From: RGIG8748 sp045539515
Lineage (GTDB): Bacteria > Bacillota > Clostridia > UMGS1810
Reading direction: 5' to 3'
Assembly (NCBI GenBank): GCA_045539515.1
Contig: JAZQFN010000022.1
Span: 1 to 64,000 of the forward strand
DNA: 64,000 bases
The translations under genes and the position numbers were made by a program. Within the stretch, counting starts at the first letter, position 1. Each line of letters opens with the position of its first letter. Shown piece by piece: positions 1 to 8,928 of this stretch. The notes under the pieces were generated by a model. The model was given only the letters and a program-made list of their open reading frames with translations. It made no database searches and had not been told where the DNA came from.

Positions 1-463
1 CTTTATGTTCAATTTTCATCTCACACTCCGGCATATTTTCACTTCGCTCGATATTCCACCATACCATTGCATCCTCATTGATTTCCAGATACACTTTAGG
101 TTCTCCGCCATCTATCACTATCTTACCCTGGGAGACAGTAATCTTGGCTTTCTCGGCAACATCGACTTCAACCGGAACACTGTAAACAGACGATGCCCTC
201 ACATCTACCGCCGGTGATACATCATAAAATACCACTCTCTCTTCCAGTTTGTTCCCATTTACGACAAGACTTAGCGAATCGTTCTTTCCCAAAACATTCA
301 GAGAAATTATCAGAACAACACATGCCGCCGCTACAGTAAGCGCTCTGTACACAGCTGATATTCTTTTTGTTTTTGCTTGTAATATGCTTCTCTCAACTTT
401 CTGTCTCAATTCATCTGGTGCACTGATTTTCATATATGCATCCATCTCATTCTTATTGAACAT
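1..463 (-). CDS. Membrane anti-sigma factor, partial (C-terminus beyond window)
   Basis: The ATG at 461-463 follows a good SD (GGAGG at 470-474 read on the minus strand) and overlaps the end of the upstream sigma-factor gene by 11 bases. 154 codons are visible and the frame is open to the window edge, so the C-terminus is missing. The N-terminus is a short hydrophilic cytoplasmic segment (residues 1-38), followed by one membrane segment (about 40-61, rich in A, V, I and L) and then an extracytoplasmic part that looks beta-rich. This topology and the coupling to an ECF sigma gene are those of single-pass anti-sigma factors. I infer that the cytoplasmic part holds the partner sigma factor inactive. 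No zinc-binding ZAS motif (HxxxCxxC) is seen in the N-terminus, so it is not a classical ZAS anti-sigma; a DUF4179-type protein is possible but cannot be decided from this fragment. Confidence 0.75.
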   Translation of the reverse strand, partial: MFNKNEMDAYMKISAPDELRQKVERSILQAKTKRISAVYRALTVAAACVVLIISLNVLGKNDSLSLVVNGNKLEERVVFYDVSPAVDVRASSVYSVPVEVDVAEKAKITVSQGKIVIDGGEPKVYLEINEDAMVWWNIERSENMPECEMKIEHK

Positions 464-947
464 CACTTTCCTCCTGTCTTATTTTTGCCAAAATTTCTCG
501 TCCTCGTACAATTCTCATCTTTACTGCCGACAACGACACCCCAAGAATTCTTGCAGTTTCCTGCTGCGAAAACCCTTCCAAGCAATGCAAAATCAAAGTA
601 TCTCTATATTTATCTGGTATTTGTGCTAAAATATACATTAATTCACAAATTCCGTCATCCCTTGCAGGCATATCCCCAACTTCATCAAGTGGCAAATGTT
701 CCCTAATCTTAAAATATCTTGTTGTATCATGACACCTGTTGATAGTCACTCGAAGAAGCCATGCTTTCTCGTGCTCTTCGCTGATAAAAACAGGTGCTAC
801 TGTCATGTACTTGACAAATACATCCTGCACTATATCTTGAGCTTCCTCATCCTTCGAAAGGTTTGCGAGAGCAACACGATACAATAGATCTGCATATTTC
901 TGATATGTAGTTTCAATATCAACTTTTGGGCGATTGAAAATACTCAC
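453..947 (-). CDS. ECF-type RNA polymerase sigma factor
   Basis: A 164-residue sigma-70 family protein of the extracytoplasmic-function class. Region 2 (about residues 12-75) includes the acidic stretch DEEAQDIVQDVFVKYM, typical of the core-binding helix. Region 4 (about 105-158) has a helix-turn-helix with FSQQETARILGVSLSAVKMR. Regions 1 and 3 are absent, as expected for ECF factors. Translation starts at GTG (945-947) with GGAGG 9 bases upstream. The gene overlaps the next gene, a single-pass membrane protein that is the likely anti-sigma factor. An ECF-like promoter (TGTGAC, 17 bases, CGTT) lies just upstream, suggesting autoregulation. The regulon and inducing signal cannot be read from the sequence. 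Confidence 0.93.
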   Translation of the reverse strand: MSIFNRPKVDIETTYQKYADLLYRVALANLSKDEEAQDIVQDVFVKYMTVAPVFISEEHEKAWLLRVTINRCHDTTRYFKIREHLPLDEVGDMPARDDGICELMYILAQIPDKYRDTLILHCLEGFSQQETARILGVSLSAVKMRIVRGREILAKIRQEESDVQ

Positions 948-969
948 TTATTTATCCTCCTATTATGTA

Positions 970-996
970 AACGAATGAAATCTCCTAAAAGTCACA
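970..996 (-). promoter_or_regulatory. Candidate ECF-type autoregulatory promoter
   Basis: On the minus strand TGTGAC (991-996) is followed after 17 bases by CGTT (970-973), about 23 bases before the GTG start of the sigma gene. ECF sigma factors such as SigW use promoters of the form TGAAAC-N16-CGTA, and they commonly drive their own operon. The match is to the general pattern only; the exact specificity is inferred. Confidence 0.4.
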
Positions 997-1043
997 TATT
1001 ATTACTACATTTTTTATTTTTTCTAAATCTGTATGTCTTTTAG

Positions 1044-1904
1044 CTATTTACCTTGCTTTTCTAGCGACGTAAACAAGGCTACACCCAATATAATAATTCC
1101 ACCTACTATTTCCCTGATATCTGGAACTTCACCCAAAAGCAAAAATGCATAACCGATACCATACACTGTTTCCATACCCGAAATAATACCGGCTGTTTGT
1201 GCTCTCACGCCCTTCTGCGCTGATACATAAAGAGAATAAGCAAATGCCGTACAACAGCACCCTATTATTATAACCCCAACAATATCCATCGGTTTCCACA
1301 CAGCCCGAATCAAAAAAGCCGCCGGTAATAGCACAATGGCCGCTGTAGCCTGTTCATATAAACACACTACTCTTCCTATATACTTTCCGGAAAAATAACG
1401 ATTAGCCAGTGTAATAACTGCATAAGTCAAACTACTTATCATTCCCCAAATTATCCCTATTGTCACTTGGTTTTGTAATGAGAACTCAGGAATTGTAATT
1501 ACCACACCTATCATCAAAATTATAGCACTTACAATATTCTTCATTTGAAGTTTTTCCTGAAATACAATTGGCTCTATAAATGTTATAAATAATGGAAACG
1601 TAGAGAATGTTATTGTTCCGATTGCCACCGATGAGGTCTTAATGGATTGAAAGAAGGTTGTCCAATGAATTGCAAGAACAATACCTGCTGCCACTATCAA
1701 AAAATAATCTTTTCTGCACTCCAATTTTAATGTATCTTTTTTCATTTTTGCTATTGAAAATAATATTACCGAAGAGCATATGACACGCCCCATCGCAACT
1801 AACACAGAAGGAATTGCCACAAATTGAGCCACAACTCCTGAAATACCAAATAGCATCACTGCTATATGTAGATAAAAAATGTTTTTTCTATTGTTCTTTT
1901 CCAT
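1044..1904 (-). CDS. DMT superfamily transporter, EamA family
   Basis: A 286-residue polytopic membrane protein with about ten hydrophobic segments arranged as two similar halves, the usual build of EamA (drug/metabolite) transporters. The first half ends near residue 140 and the second begins around IGIIWGMISSLTYAVITL. Members export or import metabolites such as amino acids, nucleosides or drugs; the substrate cannot be predicted. The gene has its own promoter (TTGACA/TATATG at 1922-1950) and appears monocistronic. The SD is weak, so the ATG start rests on protein length and topology. Confidence 0.88.
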   Translation of the reverse strand: MEKNNRKNIFYLHIAVMLFGISGVVAQFVAIPSVLVAMGRVICSSVILFSIAKMKKDTLKLECRKDYFLIVAAGIVLAIHWTTFFQSIKTSSVAIGTITFSTFPLFITFIEPIVFQEKLQMKNIVSAIILMIGVVITIPEFSLQNQVTIGIIWGMISSLTYAVITLANRYFSGKYIGRVVCLYEQATAAIVLLPAAFLIRAVWKPMDIVGVIIIGCCCTAFAYSLYVSAQKGVRAQTAGIISGMETVYGIGYAFLLLGEVPDIREIVGGIIILGVALFTSLEKQGK

Positions 1905-1921
1905 AAATTTTTCCCACTTTT

Positions 1922-1950
1922 CATATATTATATTAATATTATACTGTCAA
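1922..1950 (-). promoter_or_regulatory. Sigma-A promoter of the EamA transporter gene
   Basis: Minus strand: a perfect -35 TTGACA (1945-1950), a 17-base spacer and a -10 TATATG (1922-1927, 4 of 6). The start codon lies 18 bases beyond the -10 box. Confidence 0.5.
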
Positions 1951-1989
1951 AAATATTTCTTTCAAGTATAACTTTCTATGTGTAATTTA

Positions 1990-2029
1990 TAGGGAACTTT
2001 ACTTATAGATTCATACGCAAAGTTCCCTA
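1990..2029 (-). terminator. Terminator-like hairpin after the polysaccharide deacetylase gene
   Basis: A perfect 11-bp inverted repeat (TAGGGAACTTT / AAAGTTCCCTA) with an 18-base loop lies just downstream of the deacetylase stop codon. The T-run after it is poor, so termination efficiency is uncertain. Confidence 0.4.
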
Positions 2030-2034
2030 ATCTA

Positions 2035-2802
2035 TCAATCTTTAATCTGCCTTCCTGTCACGTCGAGATGATAATTCTCCTTATATATTAATTCCGATAT
2101 TGGCACAATCTCATATCCTTTTTCCTTCAGCACATCTATCACTTTCGGCAATGCTTCCGCAGTGTATTTCGCTCCGTTGTGCATGAGTATAATCGACCCA
2201 TTCTGTAAATTCTTATGTTCCGTCACTGTCTTAATAATACTGTCTACTCCATAGTCTTTCCAATCAAGAGAATCAACATCCCATTGAATTGTATAATAAT
2301 TCATTGAATTCAGTCTTTTAATTACTGCAGAATTGTAATCACCGTAGGGTGCTCTGAAAAGAGTAACTTTTTTATTTGTTATTTTCTCAATCTTTTTACT
2401 GCAGTTATCTATTTCATTTATAAATGTTATATTATCAATCTTGGTCATATATGGGTGTGTGTCTGAATGGTTCATAATATCATGGCCTGCTTCACTTAAT
2501 TTTTTTACTTCGTCAGGATATTTATCAACCCATTCTCCTACAACAAAAAATGTAGCTTTAACGTTATGTTCAGCTAAAATTTCAATTAATAAGTCTGTAT
2601 CTTCAGCACCCCATGCCGCATCAAAAGAAACAGCACAAATTTTTTCTTCTGTATTTACACTGTATATTGGAAGCTTATCCACGGATTCTTCCATAAACAC
2701 TGTTCTGGAATTAGCTTGATTCAGAATAATCAAAACACTTAATGCTAATGCACCCAAGCTGTATTTAATTATTGTTTTAATATTCAAAACATATAGTTTC
2801 AT
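2035..2802 (-). CDS. Polysaccharide deacetylase family protein (NodB domain), membrane-anchored
   Basis: A 255-residue protein with an N-terminal membrane anchor (about residues 8-25) and an extracellular NodB domain (about 50-240). Visible NodB motifs are SFDAAWG (motif 1), HSDTHP (motif 2, metal-binding His pair), RAPYGDYN (motif 3), the WDVDSLDW segment (motif 4) and ILMHNG (motif 5). The family removes acetyl groups from chitin-like or peptidoglycan sugars. Motif 1 reads FDAAWG instead of FDDG, so the usual second Asp, a metal ligand, is Ala; this form occurs in clostridial PdaB-like spore proteins (recalled, not checked). An in-frame ATG 15 bases upstream overlaps the SD (GGAGG), so I place the start at 2802. 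Divergent from the SDR gene. Confidence 0.9.
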   Translation of the reverse strand: MKLYVLNIKTIIKYSLGALALSVLIILNQANSRTVFMEESVDKLPIYSVNTEEKICAVSFDAAWGAEDTDLLIEILAEHNVKATFFVVGEWVDKYPDEVKKLSEAGHDIMNHSDTHPYMTKIDNITFINEIDNCSKKIEKITNKKVTLFRAPYGDYNSAVIKRLNSMNYYTIQWDVDSLDWKDYGVDSIIKTVTEHKNLQNGSIILMHNGAKYTAEALPKVIDVLKEKGYEIVPISELIYKENYHLDVTGRQIKD

Positions 2803-2831
2803 AATACCTCCATACAAATCGGGTAAATATA

Positions 2832-2860
2832 TTTACAAATCATGTAATTTATATTACAAT
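2832..2860 (+). promoter_or_regulatory. Sigma-A promoter of the SDR gene
   Basis: TTTACA (2832-2837, 5 of 6), a 17-base spacer and TACAAT (2855-2860, 5 of 6). GAGGTGA (2870-2876) is the SD for the ATG at 2883, so the leader is only about 16 bases. Confidence 0.6.
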
Positions 2861-2882
2861 ATATTCTGTGAGGTGAAATATT

Positions 2883-3632
2883 ATGAAAGCATTTATTACC
2901 GGTGCCAGCTCAGGAATAGGAGAGGAAATGGCAAAATATCTATCTGAATTGGGCTATGATATTATTGTTGCTGCCAGAAGAAAAGATAAACTTGAAGAAT
3001 TAAAGAAAGCATTGAAAACAAATGTTGAAATTTATGCTCTCGATTTAAGTAAAGAAGAAGAGTGTTTCAGGCTTTACGAAGAATTAAAAGGAGAAAATAT
3101 TGATATAGTTGTAAATAATGCCGGCTTTGGAGTCTTTGGCGAATTTGATAAAACTGATCTGAGCAGGGAACTTGATATGATTAATATCAACATTAAAACC
3201 GTTCATATATTTACCAAATTATTTTTACGTGATTTTATTAAGCGTAATTCCGGAATTATTATTAATGTTTCATCCTCAGCAGGATTTATGATGGGACCTT
3301 TGTTTTCGTCTTACTACGCCTCAAAATCATATGTATTAAGGCTTTCTCAAGCAATTAGCAGGGAATTAAAAGAGAAAAAATCAAAAGTTAAACTATGTGT
3401 TTTATGTCCCGGTCCTGTAAAAACGGAATTTGATAAAAATTCAAACATAAAAAAATCTCTTAACGGTTTATCAGCTGAATTTGTTGCAAAATATGCAATA
3501 AATAAAGCATTAAAGGGGAAAAATATTATTGTTCCCGGAATTGGTATGAAATTGTCTGTTGCATTTACTAAGCTTCTACCACAAAATTTATTATCTAAAA
3601 TAACATATTTTTGTCAAAGCAAAAAAATATGA
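2883..3632 (+). CDS. SDR family NAD(P)-dependent oxidoreductase
   Basis: A 249-residue classical short-chain dehydrogenase/reductase. The Rossmann nucleotide-binding motif is TGASSGIG (residues 7-14), the structural motif is NNAG near residue 78, and the catalytic Ser and the Tyr-x-x-x-Lys pair appear in SSSAGF and YYASKS. AARRKDKL after beta-2 carries basic residues that often favour NADP(H). This subgroup resembles YqjQ/DltE-like reductases of unknown substrate. It is a single gene with its own promoter and is closed by a terminator shared with ftsH. Confidence 0.92.
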   Translation: MKAFITGASSGIGEEMAKYLSELGYDIIVAARRKDKLEELKKALKTNVEIYALDLSKEEECFRLYEELKGENIDIVVNNAGFGVFGEFDKTDLSRELDMININIKTVHIFTKLFLRDFIKRNSGIIINVSSSAGFMMGPLFSSYYASKSYVLRLSQAISRELKEKKSKVKLCVLCPGPVKTEFDKNSNIKKSLNGLSAEFVAKYAINKALKGKNIIVPGIGMKLSVAFTKLLPQNLLSKITYFCQSKKI

Positions 3633-3634
3633 AA

Positions 3635-3670
3635 AAAATCAGGAAACCAATATTGTGGTTTCCTGATTTT
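3635..3670. terminator. Bidirectional terminator between the SDR gene and ftsH
   Basis: A perfect 15-bp stem (AAAATCAGGAAACCA and its complement) with a 6-base loop. It starts 3 bases after the SDR stop and ends 3 bases before the ftsH stop. A/T runs on both sides suit termination in either direction. Confidence 0.85.
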
Positions 3671-3672
3671 AA

Positions 3673-5535
3673 TTATTGTTCAGATTCACCAGACTCATTT
3701 AAAGAGCCTGTATTAAATACTTCTTCGAATTCTTCGCCGGAAATTTTTTCCTTTTCATAAAGAACCATTGCAACATTATGAAGCTTTGTCATATTATCCT
3801 TAAGAAGAGTAAGACAGTTTTCGTAACAAGTATTAATAATCTTTCTTACTTCATCGTCTATCTCAGAAGAAATTTTTTCGCTAAACGACTTAGAATGAAC
3901 AAAATCACGTCCGATAAATACTTCGTCATTGTCGCTTCCGTAATTAATTGGACCAATAGAATCGCTCATACCAAATTTAGTAACCATTTGTCGGGCGATT
4001 TTTGAAGCTCTTTCTATATCATTTGATGCACCTGTGCTAATGTCATCGAGCACAAGCTTCTCTGCAGCACGACCGCCAAGAAGGACTATTATGTTGTCAT
4101 ACATTTCCATCTTTGTAGTATAATACTTATCTTCAGAAGGTCTGTGCATTGTGTATCCGCCGGCACGACCTCTGGGAATTATAGAAACCTGATGTACAGG
4201 ATCCTGACCTGGAAGTAATTTTGTAACTACTGCGTGGCCGGCTTCATGGTACGCGGTGAGTTTCTTTTCTTTTTCGCTCATTGTACGGGATTTCTTTTCT
4301 GTTCCCACAACAACTTTAATCATTGCATCCTCAACATCTTCTGCAGTTATAACAGTTTTGTTTCGTCTTGCAGCAAGAAGAGCAGCTTCGTTCAAGAGGT
4401 TAGCAAGGTCGGCACCGGTAAATCCGGCAGTGGTTTTTGCAATAACCTTAAGGTCAACATCATTGCCGAGAGGTTTGTTTCTTGCGTGAACTTTCAGAAT
4501 ATCTTCTCTACCTCTCATATCAGGTGCATCAACAACGACCTGTCTGTCGAAACGACCGGGTCTTAATAATGCATTATCAAGAATATCGGGTCTGTTTGTT
4601 GCTGCAATAACAATGACACCCTGATTTGCAGAAAATCCATCCATTTCAACAAGAAGTTGATTTAATGTTTGTTCTCTTTCATCATGGCCGCCGCCAAGAC
4701 CGGCTCCGCGCTGTCTGCCCACAGCATCAATTTCATCGATAAATACAATGCTGGGACTGTTTTTCTTGGCCTGTTCAAATAAATCTCTTACTCTGGAAGC
4801 ACCTACACCAACAAACATTTCAACAAAATCAGAACCGCTTATAGAAAAGAAGGGAACATTCGCCTCGCCGGCAACAGCTTTTGCCAGTAACGTTTTACCG
4901 GTTCCGGGAGGTCCTACAAGAAGTACACCACGAGGTATTTTAGCACCTAACGAACTGAATTTTTGAGGTGATTTTAAAAATTCAACAATTTCTTCAAGCT
5001 CACCTTTTTCAATATCAGCACCTGCGACATCATCAAAAGTAACCTTATCTTTGTCGTTTATGTTTACACGTGCACGACTTTTGCCAAAATTCATTGTGCC
5101 GTGTCCGCCTCCCTTTGTCTGCTTGAAAAGCATAAACCAGAAAGCTATTATAATTATCATAAAGATTATTGAGGGAAGGGCACTAAGCCACCACGGAGCC
5201 TCAGCAGGTTTTTTTACCTTAATTGCAATGGTGTTATTTTTTACCTGTTCTTTTAAGGTATCACCGGCAAACTCATAAAGAATAATACTGCTTTGAATTT
5301 CACATTTAACGTTCTTTACATTTGCATCTTTAATTTTTACATCACTGTAAAATTCAACCTCCGCAATATCATTTGTTATAGTAATACTCTTTACATTTTC
5401 TTTCTCTATTTCTTTTATAAGTTTTGAAAACTCAATTGTGGCAGGTTCTGCATCATAATTGATAAAAGAATATATGCCAAAAATAGCCAGAAAAACAACA
5501 ATATAAATCAATATTGTTTTAAAATGTCTTTTCAA
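3673..5535 (-). CDS. ftsH: ATP-dependent zinc metalloprotease FtsH
   Basis: A 620-residue membrane AAA+ protease that extracts and degrades membrane and regulatory proteins. Two membrane segments (about 6-24 and 115-137) flank the small extracytoplasmic domain. The AAA domain has Walker A GPPGTGKT (208-215), Walker B VFIDEID (264-270) and the second region of homology around ATNRPDILDNALLRPGRFD. The protease domain has the zinc motif HEAGH (430-434) and the third ligand Asp in LVLDDISTGASND. Length is normal. Translation starts at TTG (5533-5535) after the strong SD AGGAGGCG. It is the last gene of the yybS-to-ftsH operon, 28 bases after hpt, as in many Firmicutes (tilS-hpt-ftsH). Confidence 0.98.
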   Translation of the reverse strand: MKRHFKTILIYIVVFLAIFGIYSFINYDAEPATIEFSKLIKEIEKENVKSITITNDIAEVEFYSDVKIKDANVKNVKCEIQSSIILYEFAGDTLKEQVKNNTIAIKVKKPAEAPWWLSALPSIIFMIIIIAFWFMLFKQTKGGGHGTMNFGKSRARVNINDKDKVTFDDVAGADIEKGELEEIVEFLKSPQKFSSLGAKIPRGVLLVGPPGTGKTLLAKAVAGEANVPFFSISGSDFVEMFVGVGASRVRDLFEQAKKNSPSIVFIDEIDAVGRQRGAGLGGGHDEREQTLNQLLVEMDGFSANQGVIVIAATNRPDILDNALLRPGRFDRQVVVDAPDMRGREDILKVHARNKPLGNDVDLKVIAKTTAGFTGADLANLLNEAALLAARRNKTVITAEDVEDAMIKVVVGTEKKSRTMSEKEKKLTAYHEAGHAVVTKLLPGQDPVHQVSIIPRGRAGGYTMHRPSEDKYYTTKMEMYDNIIVLLGGRAAEKLVLDDISTGASNDIERASKIARQMVTKFGMSDSIGPINYGSDNDEVFIGRDFVHSKSFSEKISSEIDDEVRKIINTCYENCLTLLKDNMTKLHNVAMVLYEKEKISGEEFEEVFNTGSLNESGESEQ

Positions 5536-5563
5536 TATTAACGCCTCCTAAAAAGTGTATAAA

Positions 5564-6115
5564 TCAGTTTTTGCAGTAAATTTCTTTTTTAAGCTTAAAC
5601 AAAAACGGAATGTTTCTGTATAATTGACCGTAATCAAGACCATACCCTGCAACAAAGGAATCATCCTCAATTTCATATCCCACATAATCAGGATAGAAAT
5701 CATACTTTCGGTTAACTTTCTTGTCAAGGAAAGTCGCCATTTTAAGTGAATTGGGTTCTTTTTTTGAAAGGTATTCCACAAGACATGTGGAGGTGAATCC
5801 ACTATCTACTATATCTTCTATTATAATTACATCTTTTCCTTTTATGTCAATACTTAAATCTTTTTTTACAGTAAAAACATTATTGGAAACGTGACTATCT
5901 CCATAGGTTGAAATTTGCATAAAATCAATAGCTGCATAAGATGTGATTTTTTTTAATAAATCAGAAGCAAACATAATTGCTCCTTTTAAAGTAATAATAA
6001 AAACAATCTCTTTATCCTTATAATCTCTGTTAATTTTGTCGCTGACATCAGTGACTATTTTTTCAATTTCTTCCTCAGATAATATAATTTCTTCGCAGTA
6101 ATCCTGTGTTTTCAT
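5564..6115 (-). CDS. hpt: Hypoxanthine phosphoribosyltransferase
   Basis: A 183-residue purine-salvage enzyme that converts hypoxanthine or guanine plus PRPP to IMP or GMP. The PRPP-binding loop VIIIEDIVDSGFT lies at 96-108, and the conserved LKGA stretch (43-46) that binds pyrophosphate is present. It lies between tilS and ftsH, the classical Firmicutes order. The ATG at 6113-6115 has no close SD; the best SD-like sequence, AAAGGAG (6145-6151), is 29 bases upstream, and no in-frame start codon lies between the two. Confidence 0.96.
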   Translation of the reverse strand: MKTQDYCEEIILSEEEIEKIVTDVSDKINRDYKDKEIVFIITLKGAIMFASDLLKKITSYAAIDFMQISTYGDSHVSNNVFTVKKDLSIDIKGKDVIIIEDIVDSGFTSTCLVEYLSKKEPNSLKMATFLDKKVNRKYDFYPDYVGYEIEDDSFVAGYGLDYGQLYRNIPFLFKLKKEIYCKN

Positions 6116-6194
6116 ATGTACGTCTACCGAAAATAAATGGTATACTCCTTTCTTTTCTTATGTTTATTATTATAAAGATTAATGTCATTATAAT

Positions 6195-7553
6195 TCATTT
6201 TACCGAAATCTTAATTACACGCTTTGTATTATTTGTTATTAAAAATTTATGACTAACCCTAATTGGAAGTATAGCCAATATTTCATTGTTACATACAAGT
6301 AGGGGATACTTATTTCTTTCTCCCGCCGGAATTTTTGAGTCAATAAAGAACTTTTTTACTTTTTTACTTCTACCGTCAAGACCGGAAGGTTGAAATACAT
6401 CACCATCATTTTTTGTTCTTATTTTCAAATTCTTTAAATCTATATTATCTGCGCTGATATACAATGTGTTTTTATCTTTTGAGATTTTTTCAGCGCAGGT
6501 AATGGAATAACTAAGCCCTGTTTCCGGGACGGTAATTGTTTCATTGATTTTTGCTTCATAACAGTAAGAGTTAATTACGTTCAATTTCTTTGTGAATTCA
6601 AGAGAATTTGCTGTAAATATTAAAGTGACACCGTTTGAAAAAATAAAATTTTTTCCGGTTTCTTGTGTTTTGAGAGCATTTTGTATTTGCGAAAAACTGA
6701 TGTTGTCAACGGAGCCGCAAAGGGTATTAATCGCCATTAATATGATGCGCCGTTTTTCTGTGGGTTTTAATTGACAAAATGTCTCTTTATTAACATATAC
6801 ATGGTTATTATCTGTTTTATATAAAGAACATTTTTCATTGCATATCTCATCAATAAAGGTGTTTTCTTCCGAAACAATATCTGAAGTACGAATGATATTA
6901 TTGATGACATTTGAATTTATATCCGACATAAGAGGCAGAATCTTGTTTCTTATAAGATTCCTTGTATAAATATTCTCGTTATTCGTTGAATCTGTAACAT
7001 ACTGAATGCAATTTTTCTTTGCATAGTTTTCGATATCTGTTCTGTTAATGTTTATCAAAGGGCGTATTATATTTTTATTAGTTGCTTTTATGCCTTCAAG
7101 TCCATTTGCTCCGCAACCTCTTATCAAGTTCATAAGTATGGTTTCAACTCTGTCATTTTCATTATGAGCAACAGCAATTTTGTTGAAATTATTATTCTTG
7201 CAAATTTCATCAAAAAAAGCGTATCGCAAATTTCTTCCTGCAGTTTCTTCAGAAAGTGAATTTTCTTTTGCATACAGAGGTACATCTGCAATTTTCGAAT
7301 AAAATTCAACACCCAATGATTTGGCAAATTTATCAGCAAACTGCATATCACGCAAGGCTTCTTGTCCACGTATTCCATGATTTAAGTGAGCAGCGGCAAT
7401 TTTAATACCAAATTCGCTTTTAAACTTGTTAAGTACATAAAGAAGAACACAAGAATCAGCTCCTCCGGACAAACCGACTACAATTCTATCTCCGGAAGAA
7501 AACATATTATGTTCTGATATTGTTTTTAAAAACAAATTTTCTAAATTACTCAC
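6195..7553 (-). CDS. tilS: tRNA(Ile)-lysidine synthetase TilS
   Basis: A 452-residue enzyme that uses ATP and lysine to make lysidine at C34 of the minor tRNA-Ile, so that it reads AUA codons. The PP-loop motif SGGADS is near residue 30, followed by the adenylation domain and, from about residue 365, a C-terminal TilS domain (GDVFQPSGLDGRSKKVKKF). The length is typical of full TilS. A TTG start four codons further upstream is possible, but GGAG lies 6 bases before GTG (7551-7553), so the GTG is preferred. It is 18 bases after dnaB and is followed by hpt. Confidence 0.96.
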   Translation of the reverse strand: MSNLENLFLKTISEHNMFSSGDRIVVGLSGGADSCVLLYVLNKFKSEFGIKIAAAHLNHGIRGQEALRDMQFADKFAKSLGVEFYSKIADVPLYAKENSLSEETAGRNLRYAFFDEICKNNNFNKIAVAHNENDRVETILMNLIRGCGANGLEGIKATNKNIIRPLININRTDIENYAKKNCIQYVTDSTNNENIYTRNLIRNKILPLMSDINSNVINNIIRTSDIVSEENTFIDEICNEKCSLYKTDNNHVYVNKETFCQLKPTEKRRIILMAINTLCGSVDNISFSQIQNALKTQETGKNFIFSNGVTLIFTANSLEFTKKLNVINSYCYEAKINETITVPETGLSYSITCAEKISKDKNTLYISADNIDLKNLKIRTKNDGDVFQPSGLDGRSKKVKKFFIDSKIPAGERNKYPLLVCNNEILAILPIRVSHKFLITNNTKRVIKISVK

Positions 7554-7571
7554 AACATACTCCAATCAAAA

Positions 7572-8909
7572 TCAAAAACCGGGATCGGGATAATTATTCT
7601 CAAGATTCATAAACTTTGTATATTCACCGCGCCAGCCAAGATCAACAGTTCCGGTACTGCCATTACGGAATTTTGCAATAATACATTCAACTATGTTTTT
7701 GCGCTCTGTTTCTTTATCGTAATAATCCTCTCTGTAAAGGAACATTACCATATCTGCATCCTGTTCTATAGAGCCGGATTCACGCAAGTCACTAAGCATA
7801 GGGTGATGATCTGTACGCTGGTCAGGGGCACGGCTTAACTGTGACAATGTAATAACAGGAACATTTAATTCCTTAGCCATTATTTTAAGGAAACGACTGT
7901 TTTCAGAAACTTCCTGCTGACGTCCTTCACGACTGTTACCCTGTATAAGCTGTAGGTAGTCAATAACAACCAATCCCAACTGATTCTTCATTTTTAATCT
8001 TCTGCATTTGGCTTTAATTTCAGAAACGGTTATACCAGCCGTATCATCAATAAAAATAGGTGCCTTTGACAACGTATTAATTGAACTTGCAAGCTTTGCT
8101 ATGTCGTCGTTATCAATTTCAGCTGTACGAAGTTTTTCGCTGGAAAGTAAAGCTTCAGAACTTAAAATTCTGTTAGCCAGCTGTTCTTTACTCATTTCAA
8201 GACTGAAAATGGCAACGGGTACATTGTATCTCACAGCTGCATTTGTAGCAATGTTAAGAGCAAAACTTGTCTTTCCCATAGCAGGTCTTGCAGCAATAAG
8301 TACCAGGTCAGATGGTTGGAGTCCGGTAGTTCTGAGGTCAAGGTCCTTAAATCCGGTAGGAACGCCGGTTACCTTTGCATTTTGTTTCATTAACTCTTCA
8401 AGGCGTGAAAGGTTATCTGCAAGTACATCTTTAATAGGGTACATATCTGTTACTTTTTTGCTTTGAAGAACATCATAAAGCTTGTTTTCAGCAGAATTAA
8501 GTATTAAAGATACTTCCTTGTCAGTATCATAACACAGCTCGGTAATATCATTGGAAGAGCGAATCAAACGTCTTAATATTGCTTTTTCCTCAATGATTTT
8601 AATGTGATATTTTAAATTACTGGTTGTGTTTACAGGCAGGCAAATTTGTGTAATGTATTCTACGCCGCCTATATTATCAAATACACTCTCGAGTTCACTT
8701 TTTAATGTAATAAGGTCTATCGGTATTGCCTTGTTTGAAATATTAATCATTGCTTCAAACAGTTTCTTATGTTGTTCAAGATAAAAATCATCGGGTTTAA
8801 GCACAGCAACAACATCACCGATACATTCGTTATCAAATATTATTGCACCCAAAACATACTGTTCAGCTTCTATATTACATGGCATACTTCTAGTCAGTTC
8901 ATTAGCCAT
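7572..8909 (-). CDS. dnaB: Replicative DNA helicase DnaB
   Basis: A 445-residue hexameric helicase that unwinds DNA ahead of the replication fork. The N-terminal domain begins with IEAEQYVLGAI (residues 13-23). The RecA-like C-terminal domain has Walker A ARPAMGKTSFA and Walker B VVIDYLQLI, then the DxRESGSIEQDAD stretch typical of DnaB. The SD AGGAG supports the ATG. It lies between rplI and tilS. DnaI-like and DnaD-like partners are encoded at 22386-24400. Confidence 0.98.
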   Translation of the reverse strand: MANELTRSMPCNIEAEQYVLGAIIFDNECIGDVVAVLKPDDFYLEQHKKLFEAMINISNKAIPIDLITLKSELESVFDNIGGVEYITQICLPVNTTSNLKYHIKIIEEKAILRRLIRSSNDITELCYDTDKEVSLILNSAENKLYDVLQSKKVTDMYPIKDVLADNLSRLEELMKQNAKVTGVPTGFKDLDLRTTGLQPSDLVLIAARPAMGKTSFALNIATNAAVRYNVPVAIFSLEMSKEQLANRILSSEALLSSEKLRTAEIDNDDIAKLASSINTLSKAPIFIDDTAGITVSEIKAKCRRLKMKNQLGLVVIDYLQLIQGNSREGRQQEVSENSRFLKIMAKELNVPVITLSQLSRAPDQRTDHHPMLSDLRESGSIEQDADMVMFLYREDYYDKETERKNIVECIIAKFRNGSTGTVDLGWRGEYTKFMNLENNYPDPGF

Positions 8910-8928
8910 AACGTAATTCTCCTGTTAA

